Source of the DNA: TMP-86 sp044226865
GTDB taxonomy: Bacteria; Pseudomonadota; Gammaproteobacteria; Steroidobacterales; Steroidobacteraceae
Direction: 5' to 3'
DNA: 64,000 nucleotides
NCBI GenBank assembly: GCA_044226865.1
Contig: JBGAGE010000004.1
Span: 310,001-374,000, forward strand
Below, piece by piece: positions 32,891 through 40,500 of this stretch (positions are counted from its first letter, which is position 1; each line of letters begins with the position of its first letter). A program made the translations under genes and the position numbers. The notes under the pieces were generated by a model. It saw only the letters and a program-made list of their open reading frames with translations. It was not told where the DNA came from and searched no databases.

Positions 32891-32896
32891 ATTATA
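32891..32896 (-). promoter_or_regulatory. -10 box of the Rieske-3 operon
   Basis: A perfect TATAAT on the minus strand, 18 bp from the edge of operator site 5, whose proximal half CTGTTT occupies the -35 position. Confidence 0.65.
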
Positions 32897-32914
32897 CTTT
32901 CCAGGCCCGCAAAG

Positions 32915-32932
32915 AAACAGTCATGACTGTTT
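32915..32932. promoter_or_regulatory. Operator-like palindrome, site 5 (perfect)
   Basis: AAACAGTCATGACTGTTT is a perfect 18-bp palindrome flanked by aaag on the left and a T-run on the right, so near-symmetry extends to about 26 bp. It lies between the Rieske-3 operon and the 2Fe-2S ferredoxin gene. Confidence 0.85.
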
Positions 32933-32971
32933 TTTTCCGGGCGCCCGAACGGCAGGCTAGAGGAGGCCTCG

Positions 32972-33289
32972 ATGGCGCGGATGACAGTGGTGGATCGTGA
33001 CGGCAAAGAGCATCAAATCGAGGCCAAGCCGGGATTGAAGGTGATGGAAATCCTGCGCGAGCTGGATTACGGCGTTGCGGCAATTTGCGGCGGCCTGTGC
33101 TCCTGCGCCACCTGCCATATCTACGTGGACGAATCCTGGGTGGATCGCCTGCCGAAGAAGCAGAGCGACGAGCAGGAACTGCTGAACGAGCTCACCGATT
33201 ATCGCGAGAAGACCTCGCGCTTGTCCTGCCAGGTGGAATTCACCGCCGAGCTCGACAACCTCAAGGTGGCCATCGCTCCGGACAGCTGA
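32972..33289 (+). CDS. 2Fe-2S ferredoxin
   Basis: A 105-residue plant/adrenodoxin-type ferredoxin. The cluster pattern is C39-x5-C45-x2-C48 with the fourth ligand C86 (RLSCQVEF); an extra Cys is at 43. It is the likely electron donor to the Rieske oxygenases, since it shares their operator and no other soluble donor except the Rieske ferredoxin is in the block. The ATG has agagg upstream. A matching reductase is not in the window. Confidence 0.9.
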   Translation: MARMTVVDRDGKEHQIEAKPGLKVMEILRELDYGVAAICGGLCSCATCHIYVDESWVDRLPKKQSDEQELLNELTDYREKTSRLSCQVEFTAELDNLKVAIAPDS

Positions 33290-33315
33290 TCGCCGCAACA
33301 CTTTGCGGCGGCGCG

Positions 33316-33508
33316 CGAGAGCTGCGGTCGGCGGGAAGTTCCGTTGCGAGCGTGGGCGCGCGTGAAAGGCACCGAGTTGCCTCGGTCGGCCGCGAGCGCA
33401 TCATTCGGTCAAGTCAAGAGTCCAACGTCGTACTCAGTGCGGCCGGCGCGGCAACTCGGACGCGCTTAACACGCTCGCAACGGAACTTCCCGTCGCCCGC
33501 AGCTCTCG
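33316..33508. repeat. Long imperfect palindromic element, copy 2
   Basis: Outer arms 33316-33354 and 33470-33508 pair at 37 of 39 positions; an inner stem pairs 33372-33381 with 33450-33459. The apical segment 33397-33426 matches the minus strand of 442-471 at 26 of 30, and the stem sequence around it is also alike (38 of 44 over one stretch). The outer arms differ from copy 1 but remain complementary to each other. It lies just after the ferredoxin gene, which converges on an SDR. Confidence 0.85.
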
Positions 33509-33540
33509 TACAGGCCTCAGAGGAGTCTGCGACGCCGAGC

Positions 33541-33809
33541 GTTCTGACGTGGCTGGAGTAGCTAGCCGGCAGGTAGGCCGAGTACTTGCGCGTTGCGTTG
33601 AGAGCGCCGCACCCGGCCGACAGGCGCGGAACAGTGGTTCACTTGAGTTACGCGGTAAGACCCGTGGGGGTGTAGCGCCCGGCCGGGTGCGGGAACCGCG
33701 GCTCGCGATGATGCGAAGCATCGAGGTTCCGCAAAGTGCCGCGGCGCTCGATCGCAACGCGCAAGTACTCGGCCTACCTGCCGGCTAGCTACTCCAGCCA
33801 CGTCAGAAC
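33541..33809. repeat. Large palindromic element with 57-bp perfect terminal arms
   Basis: Arms 33541-33597 and 33753-33809 are perfect reverse complements over 57 bp. Inside, 33607-33619 pairs with 33680-33692 (13 of 13), and a side hairpin closes with GGAACC (33692-33697) and GGTTCC (33725-33730). No transposase or convincing ORF is present. It is 32 bp from palindromic copy 2, but its loop is not clearly the same sequence. Together with copy 2 it fills most of the 573-bp gap between convergent genes. Confidence 0.85.
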
Positions 33810-33862
33810 ACACGCTATTGCAAGAACCTCGGGCCGGATCGGAGGCTAGTGTCGCGGGAAGA

Positions 33863-34621
33863 TCACTGGATCGTGAGTGCGTTGTCGATGAGAATTTCCG
33901 CGCCGTTGATGAATCGCGATTCGTCCGAAGCAAGAAAGAGCACGGCGTTCGCGACGTCCACGGGCTTTCCGAGCCCCCACGGAGCGGCCTCGTAAACGGA
34001 ATTGTCCATGCCCAGTTCCTTGTTCGCCTGCGCGATCATGTTGGTGTCGATGGCGCCCGGATGCAGGGAATTGCAGCGGATGTTGTACTTGTTCATCTGG
34101 CAGTGGATGGCAATGGACTTGGTCATGGCGCGCACGGCGCCCTTGGCCGCGGTGTAGGCAAAGAACACCGGATAACCCAGGTGCGTGGCCGTGGAGCACA
34201 TGTTGATGATGGAGCCGCCGCCGCTGTCGCGCATGGCCGGCATGGCGTGTTTGCACCCCAGGAACACACTTTCCGACATCACCGAATTGACGAAACGGAA
34301 TTGCTCGAGGGTGGTGCTCTCCGGGGTGGCTACCAGCACGATCCCGGCATTGTTGACCAGCACGTGCAGTCCGCCGAACTGCTTGACCGTGGCGGCAATG
34401 ACGGCGATCCAGGCCGTCTCGTCGCGCACGTCGAGTTTCATGAACTGGGTGGAGCCGGGATGGCGCGCATTGATCTCGGCGGCGGCCTTTTCACCGGCGG
34501 CGGCATCGATGTCCGTGATGACCACCTTGGCCCCTTCGGATGCAAGTGCCAGCGCATCGGCGCTCCCCAAACCACCCGCTGCACCCGTTACAATGGCTAC
34601 TTTGCCGGCGACTCGACCCAT
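33863..34621 (-). CDS. SDR dehydrogenase, hydroxysteroid-dehydrogenase-like
   Basis: A 252-residue classical SDR with TGAAGGLG (12-19), NNAG (90-93), Ser in NMCST and the catalytic Y156-x3-K160 (YTAAKGA). It resembles bacterial hydroxysteroid or cyclic-alcohol dehydrogenases, which oxidise secondary alcohols with NAD(P)+; this cannot be narrowed from sequence. The ATG at 34621 has aaggag upstream. Divergent from the TetR gene, 93 bp apart. Confidence 0.88.
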   Translation of the reverse strand: MGRVAGKVAIVTGAAGGLGSADALALASEGAKVVITDIDAAAGEKAAAEINARHPGSTQFMKLDVRDETAWIAVIAATVKQFGGLHVLVNNAGIVLVATPESTTLEQFRFVNSVMSESVFLGCKHAMPAMRDSGGGSIINMCSTATHLGYPVFFAYTAAKGAVRAMTKSIAIHCQMNKYNIRCNSLHPGAIDTNMIAQANKELGMDNSVYEAAPWGLGKPVDVANAVLFLASDESRFINGAEILIDNALTIQ

Positions 34622-34714
34622 GATGCTCTCCTTTTTCAAAAGCTACGCTAGCAGTCACCCCTGCCGGTTTCAATCATCTTTGACTTTTTTTGGCGAACTT
34701 AGCATCCTGAACCG

Positions 34715-35395
34715 ATGAAGCCCTCGCGCAGCACCCGGCGTGGCGCCACCAAGGCCCGCGACACCGCACCACCCGAGCCTGCCGCCTCGGGCTGGCAGGC
34801 GCAGAAGAGCGCCTCCACCCGCAACCTCATCATCGATGCGGCCATCAAGTGCTTCGTCGACCTGGGGTATGCGCGCACCACCACCACCGCCATTGCCGAG
34901 CGTGCCGGCCTGTCGCGCGGCGCGATGCTGCACCACTTCCCCTCCAAGATCGACATCGTGCGCGCGGCGGTGGATCACCTGCATGCCAAGCGCCTGAAGG
35001 CGCTGCGCAAGGCCATGATGCGCCCCAGCGGCGAGACCGACCGCGTGCGCCAGGGCGTGGATGCCTATTGGGCGCACGTCAAGCATCCGATGTTCGTGGC
35101 GTTCTTCGAGTTGTCGGTGGCGGCGCGCACCGACGATGAATTGGCCTCGATCCTGCGCCCCGCCCAGGAAGCCTTCGAGCGTGATTGGAACGAGGCCACG
35201 CTGGATGTATTCCCCGAATGGCACGGCAACAAGGACGCCTTCGAACTTGGCCTCGACCTGTCGCGTTACCTGCTCGAGGGCATGGCGATCAGTTTCCTCA
35301 CCCACAAGGAAACCGAGCGCGACAAGCGCGTGCTGCAGTATCTCGAGGAAAAGCTGCATGAACTGCGGCGCCTCGCCTCCGCCCAAAGGCAATGA
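34715..35395 (+). CDS. TetR-family transcriptional regulator
   Basis: A 226-residue repressor-like protein. After a basic, disordered lead of about 30 residues comes a TetR DNA-binding domain: TRNLIIDAAIKCFVDLGYAR, then TTAIAERAGLSRGAMLHHFPSK. The C-terminal ligand domain is helical. It divergently flanks an SDR and overlaps an enoyl-CoA hydratase gene by 4 nt. It is the only regulator seen in the catabolic block, so it is the candidate reader of the AAACAGTC operators. Its own upstream region lacks a clear copy, which weakens the case. Confidence 0.88.
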   Translation: MKPSRSTRRGATKARDTAPPEPAASGWQAQKSASTRNLIIDAAIKCFVDLGYARTTTTAIAERAGLSRGAMLHHFPSKIDIVRAAVDHLHAKRLKALRKAMMRPSGETDRVRQGVDAYWAHVKHPMFVAFFELSVAARTDDELASILRPAQEAFERDWNEATLDVFPEWHGNKDAFELGLDLSRYLLEGMAISFLTHKETERDKRVLQYLEEKLHELRRLASAQRQ

Positions 35396-36177
35396 CCATG
35401 TACACGACCCTGACGTTGGAAGTGCGCAATCGCGTGGCGTTCATCACCCTCAACCGCCCCGATGCCATGAACACCTTGAGCCTCGCCATGGGCAAGGACC
35501 TGCTCACCGCGGCGCTGGCCTGCGAGTCCAATCCGCAGGTGCGCGCCGTGGTGCTGACCGGCGCGGGCAAGGCGTTCTGCGCCGGCGGCGACCTGCGCGG
35601 CATGCAGGAGTCCGGCGAAGGCCTGCAGTTGTTCCTGCATGAGCTCACCACGCACCTGCATGCGGCCATCGGCGTGTTCACGCAAATGGATGCCCCGCTC
35701 ATCGCGGCGGTCAACGGCACCACGGCCGGCGCCGGCGTGGGCCTGCTGGCCATGGCGGACCTCGCGGTGGCGGCGCAGGGCACCAAGATAACGCTGGCCT
35801 ACACGGGCGTTGGGCTCACGCCCGATGGCAGCACCACGTTCTTCCTGCCGCGGCTCATCGGCCTGAAGCGCACCGCCGAGCTCATGCTGCTCAATCGCGT
35901 GTTGAGCGCCGAGGAGGCGTTGCAATGGGGCCTCGTCAATCAGGTGGTGGCGGACGCCGATGTGCTCGCCGAGGCCACCAGATTGGCGGAGAAACTGGCG
36001 GCCGGGCCCAAGGGCGCCTTCGGCAAGGTCAAGCGCATGCTGGCCGCATCCGCCGGCGCGCTCGAAACGCAGGTGGCGCTGGAAGCGCGCAGCATTTCCA
36101 CGCAGGGTGTGAGCGCCGAGGGCCGCGAAGGCATCGCTGCGTTTCTCGGCAAGCGCAAGCCCCAGTATCCGGGCTGA
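35392..36177 (+). CDS. Enoyl-CoA hydratase/isomerase family protein
   Basis: A 261-residue crotonase-fold protein. It has the oxyanion-hole segments AFCAGGDLRGMQ and NGTTAGAGVGLLAMADLAVA, then the active-site region GLTPDGSTTFFLPRLIGL, where Asp sits near the usual second acid. Members hydrate or isomerise enoyl-CoA esters. Start: ATG 35392 overlapping the TetR stop, or ATG 35398 two codons later. Co-transcribed with the regulator. Confidence 0.88.
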   Translation: MTMYTTLTLEVRNRVAFITLNRPDAMNTLSLAMGKDLLTAALACESNPQVRAVVLTGAGKAFCAGGDLRGMQESGEGLQLFLHELTTHLHAAIGVFTQMDAPLIAAVNGTTAGAGVGLLAMADLAVAAQGTKITLAYTGVGLTPDGSTTFFLPRLIGLKRTAELMLLNRVLSAEEALQWGLVNQVVADADVLAEATRLAEKLAAGPKGAFGKVKRMLAASAGALETQVALEARSISTQGVSAEGREGIAAFLGKRKPQYPG

Positions 36178-36184
36178 CTCCCGG

Positions 36185-36580
36185 TCAACCGTAGGCGCGC
36201 AGGTCGGCGTTGCGTCGGCCGCGAACCTGGCGGTTTTCCGTGCCGCCGTACCAGCGGTGCGTGGTGATGCCTCCCAACAGGCGCCGGTCGGCGCCGCGGC
36301 GGTCGGGAATTTTCCGGAATCGGCATTTACACGACTCGGGCATGCTGCAGTCCGCAAGCGGCAGCCGTGGCATGGCGCGCATCAGCAGGCGGACTCCAGC
36401 CGCCTGGCGCGCCGCCGAACAACAAATGCCGCTGGATTGGACGGTGACCGCGCGAAAATCGGCCGCCGGCGTGGCAGGAGCCGCGCGGTTTCTCGCAGCG
36501 CCGGCCTTGCGGGCGGCGGTGGATCGTGGCGGGGCGTCATGAGCGGCCTTCCCGAAAAACGACAGCAAGTATTTGATCAT
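36185..36580 (-). CDS. Small basic protein with a CKC...DRR motif
   Basis: A 131-residue basic protein starting MIKYLLSFFGKAA. Near residues 75-100 it carries LPLADCSMPESCKC followed by RFRKIPDRRGADRR. I recall this arrangement (acidic/Cys cluster, then DRR-x-RR) from small uncharacterised proteobacterial proteins. The Cys set (three Cys) might bind a metal. No good Shine-Dalgarno sequence is seen. Function unknown; convergent with the enoyl-CoA hydratase gene, 7 bp apart. Confidence 0.55.
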   Translation of the reverse strand: MIKYLLSFFGKAAHDAPPRSTAARKAGAARNRAAPATPAADFRAVTVQSSGICCSAARQAAGVRLLMRAMPRLPLADCSMPESCKCRFRKIPDRRGADRRLLGGITTHRWYGGTENRQVRGRRNADLRAYG

Positions 36581-36661
36581 GGCCGATTTACCATAAGCGT
36601 TGACGAGGTGTGCAGCGAGTCGCGATTCATTGCGTTTACCCTCCGTCGTTGGAAGCGTGCA

Positions 36662-36689
36662 TGCGCCGAACTGCCGGCGCAGGTTTTTT
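36662..36689 (+). terminator. Rho-independent terminator without an adjacent plus-strand gene
   Basis: Stem TGCGCCG / CGGCGCA (7 of 7), loop AACTGC, then GG and six T. The nearest upstream plus-strand gene ends 485 bp earlier, with a minus-strand ORF between. The rest of 36581-36788 shows nothing else. Confidence 0.65.
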
Positions 36690-36788
36690 ATACGCGCACA
36701 CGCACGTCGTGGCCGTGAAACGGCTCACCACGCTTTTGACTGCAGAGTGGATGGGAGCGGCCGCCAGCCGCGCGCCGGCAGCTCGCCG

Positions 36789-37538
36789 CTATTTCCTTTC
36801 GGTCTGGCGCCGCACCGCATCCTGCGCCGCCGCGATGGCGGTCGCATCGCCCAGAAAGCGCCGGCCCTTGGATTGCAGCTTTGCGTCCAGTTCGTACAGG
36901 ATCGGAATGCCGGTCGGGATGTTGAATTCGACGATGTCGGACTCCGACATGCCGTCCAGCATCTTCACCAGCGCGCGCAGGCTGTTGCCGTGCGCGACGA
37001 TCAGCACGTCCTTGCCCGCGGAGAGGAGTGGTGCGATGCGCTGCTCCCAACAGGGCTTGACGCGAGCAAGGGTGTCCTTGAGCGATTCGGTGGCCGGCAG
37101 CAGCGCCGGATCGATGCCGGCATAGCGGCGATCGAAGCGCGGATGACGCGGATCATCGAACGCCAGCGCGGGCGGCGGGATGTCGTAGCTGCGGCGCCAG
37201 ATCTTCACCTGCGCCTCGCCATGCTTCTCCACGGTCTGTGCCTTGTTCAGGCCCTGCAGCGCGCCATAATGGCGCTCGTTCAGGCGCCAATCGCGCTCCA
37301 CCGGCATCCACATGCGATCGGTGGTGTCCTGGATGATCCACAAGGTGCGGATGGCGCGCTTCAGCACCGAGGTGAACGCAATGGCCGGCTCAAGGCCCTC
37401 CTTTTGCAGTTCGCGGCCGGCCTGCGTGGCCTCCTGCCGCCCCAGGTCGCTCAAATCGACGTCGTGCCAGCCGGTGAACAGGTTCTCGACGTTCCAGGTG
37501 CTCTGGCCGTGCCGGACCAGGATCAATTTTCCACTCAC
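36789..37538 (-). CDS. gpmA: 2,3-bisphosphoglycerate-dependent phosphoglycerate mutase
   Basis: A 249-residue cytoplasmic glycolytic enzyme that interconverts 3- and 2-phosphoglycerate; E. coli GpmA is 250 residues. The phospho-histidine motif is LVRHGQSTWN (H10), with ENLFTGWHDVDLSDLG, RDWRLNERHYGALQGLNK and VAHGNSLRAL all intact. The GTG at 37538 is the start, with gaggg about 8 nt upstream. It is 28 nt downstream of the glutamate dehydrogenase gene on the same strand. Confidence 0.95.
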   Translation of the reverse strand: MSGKLILVRHGQSTWNVENLFTGWHDVDLSDLGRQEATQAGRELQKEGLEPAIAFTSVLKRAIRTLWIIQDTTDRMWMPVERDWRLNERHYGALQGLNKAQTVEKHGEAQVKIWRRSYDIPPPALAFDDPRHPRFDRRYAGIDPALLPATESLKDTLARVKPCWEQRIAPLLSAGKDVLIVAHGNSLRALVKMLDGMSESDIVEFNIPTGIPILYELDAKLQSKGRRFLGDATAIAAAQDAVRRQTERK

Positions 37539-37566
37539 TGCATAACCCTCATCTTGTGGTCGAAGA

Positions 37567-40500
37567 TCACTCGCCGCTGATGCGGCGCACGGATTGCAAT
37601 GCCACCGACAGGGTGGCGAAGTCCGCGCTGGCGCTGGTGCGCATGTCGACCAGCACGCGCTTGAGATAATCGACTTCGGCCGTGTGTCGGCCGACCCACT
37701 TCGCCAGCCGCGCTGCGGGTTGCGATCCCTTTTCCGCCAGCGCTTCTTCCGCCAGCCGGCGTTGCAGCAAGTACAGGTTGCTGCGCAGGGTGCCGCGAGC
37801 CACGGCCTGCCACTGGCCTTCCACATCGAGCTGGTTGATCTGCTGCTTGAGCCAGGAAAGCCCCAGGGCTTCTCCCAGTTCGAAGTACATGCGGGCGGCG
37901 AACATCACCGGCACACGCCGCGCCGTGGCTGCTTCCACGATGTCGAACGCCGACCGCAGCGGCTCCAGCGCTGCGACGCGGCTGGCCAGGGAGTCGGGCG
38001 CGCCCTGCTCCATGAGCCGCTGCCGCTGTGCCGCGTGCTGTGCGGCCTCGCCCGCGCCGAGCACGCCGGAAAGCCCGCGCGCCAGCTCCGCGATCTTGGG
38101 TGCGTAACGCTTTACGCTGGCTTCGATGTCCAGGTCCTTGCGGCGGTGGGTCAGGATCCAGAACGTGGCATGGCGAAGGAGCCTCGAGATCTCGAACATG
38201 ACGGCGTACTGGGCGCTCGCCGACATGGTGTTGTCCAGGGCCTCGATGCGGGTCCACAACTCGCGCGCCGCGAACACCTCACGCGCGATCGAATACGCGC
38301 GCGCGATCGCTGCCGGCGTTGCGCCGGATTCCTCGCGAACGCGGATCGCGAACACCGGGCCCATGCGGTTGACGAGGCTGTTGGTGATGGCCGTGGCGAT
38401 GATCTCGCGACGCAGCCGGTGCCGGCGGATACGCGTGGCAAAGCGCTTCTGCATTGCCGTCGGGAAGTAGCGGTTGAGTTCGCCGGAAAGGAACGGATCC
38501 TCCGGCACGTCCGATTGGATCAACGCGCGGTACAGCCAGATCTTGCCGTAGGCGAGCAACACCGACAGTTCGGGGCGGGTGAGTCCTTCGCCGGCCTTGC
38601 GGCGCTCGGCGATTTCCTCATCCGGCGGCAGGAATTCCAGCGCGCGGTTCAGGTCACCCGAGCGCTCGAGGGCGCGCAGTGCAAAGGCGTGTTCGTTCAG
38701 CGCGTCCACCGCGCGCGATTGGATGGTGCTGATGGCCTGGCTCTGCAGGTAATTGTTGCGCAACACCAGAGCGGCCACGTCGGGGGTCATCTGTACCAGG
38801 AGCTTGTCGCGCGCGGCCCGGGTCATCTGTTTTTCGTGCACCACCGCGTTCAGCAGGATCTTGAGGTTGACCTCTACGTCCGAGCAGTTCACGCCGGCGG
38901 AGTTGTCGATGAAGTCGGTGTTGATGCGGCCACCGGCGCGCGCGTATTCCACGCGTCCGAGCTGCGAGCAGCCGAGGTTGCCGCCTTCGCCCACCACCTT
39001 GCAGCGCAGTTGCCGGCCGTCGATGCGCACCGAATCGTTGCTGCGATCGCCCACCTCGCCATGGCTTTCATGCGCGGCCTTCACGTAGGTGCCGATGCCG
39101 CCGTTCCACAACAGGTCGACGCGCATCTTGAGGATGGCCTTGATCACCTCGTTGGGCGTGGCGGAGGCGGGCAGCTCCAGCATGGCCTGCGATTCACGCG
39201 GCAGGGACAGCGTCTTCGCGGCGCGCGAGAACACACCGCCGCCCTTGGAAATCAGGCGCGCGGAGTAATCCTCCCAGCTCGAGCGCGGCAGCTTGAACAA
39301 GCGCTCGCGCTCGACGAAGGAGCGTGCCGCGTCGGGGTTGGGATCGAGGAAGATGTGCTGGTGATTGAAGGCCGCGAGCAGGCGGATATGGCGCGACTGC
39401 AGCATGCCGTTGCCGAACACATCGCCCGCCATGTCGCCGATGCCGGCCACGGTGAAGTCCTGGGTCTGCACGTCCACGCCCATTTCGCGGAAGTGCCGCT
39501 TCACGCATTCCCAGCCGCCACGCGCGGTGATGGCCATCTTCTTGTGGTCGTAGCCGGCCGAGCCGCCGGAGGCGAAGGCATCGCCCAGCCAGAAGCCATA
39601 GCTTTCGGACAATGCATTGGCGATGTCGGAGAAGCTGGCGGTGCCCTTGTCGGCCGCCACGACCAGGTACGGGTCGTCGGCATCGTGCCGGACCACATCG
39701 ACCGGCGGGGTGAGCTTGTCCTTGACGATGTTGTCGGTGATGTCGAGCATGCCGCGGATCAGCGTCTGGTAGCAGGCGATGACCTCGCGCTGCTGGGCCT
39801 CGCGCTCGACGGGCAATTGCTTGACCACGAAGCCGCCCTTTGCGCCCACGGGCACGATGACGGTGTTCTTGACGTTTTGCGCCTTCATGAGGCCCAGGAT
39901 CTCGGTGCGGAAGTCCTCGCGCCGGTCGGACCAGCGGATCCCGCCGCGCGCCACCTTGCCCATGCGCAGGTGCACACCTTCCATGCGGCGCGAGAACACG
40001 AAGATCTCGAACATGGGTTTGGGCAGCGGCAGCTCGGGGAGCTGCTGGCTTTCGATCTTGAAGGACAGGTAGTCCTTGGGCTTGCCGGCCGCATCGGGCT
40101 GGAAGGCATTGGTGCGCACCGTGGCGCGCAGCGCATTCCAGAAGCCGCGCAGGATGCGGTCCTCGTCGCTCCGGGTCACCGCCTCCAGCATGGCGTGGAT
40201 GCGCGCGTTCAGGCGCGTGAGCGTGCGCTTGCGTTCGCCGGGCCGCAAGGCAGGGGAGAAGCGCGTCGCGAACAATTCCGCCAACAGTCGCGTGATCTGC
40301 GCGTGATTGCCCAGCACCTGCGCCATGTAGCCCTGGCTGAAGGGCAGCCCGGCCTGGAGCAGGAAACGCGAATAGGCGCGGATGATCAGTACTTCGCGCC
40401 ATGGCAGTCCCGCCGACAGCGTGAGTTCGTTGAAGGAGTCGTTGTCCGTTGCCTGCGTCCACACGGCCGTGAACGTGCTCTTGATCTCTGGCTCCAGCTT

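Noticed and set aside
33316..33809. CRISPR array or integron attC sites
   Set aside because: There are no regularly spaced direct repeats or spacers, no cas genes and no integrase; the repeats are inverted, not direct.
33541..33809. Insertion sequence or MITE with terminal inverted repeats
   Set aside because: No transposase and no clear target-site duplication was seen. A MITE origin stays possible but is not supported.
33434..33933. Short ORFs within the palindromes, some giving related peptides on opposite strands
   Set aside because: The similar peptides arise because the arms are reverse complements; no Shine-Dalgarno sequence or codon signal supports them.
34640..34714. A further copy of the operator palindrome upstream of the TetR gene
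   Set aside because: The region has only loose half-site resemblance (tttgacttttttt and nearby caatcat); symmetry and spacing do not match the consensus.
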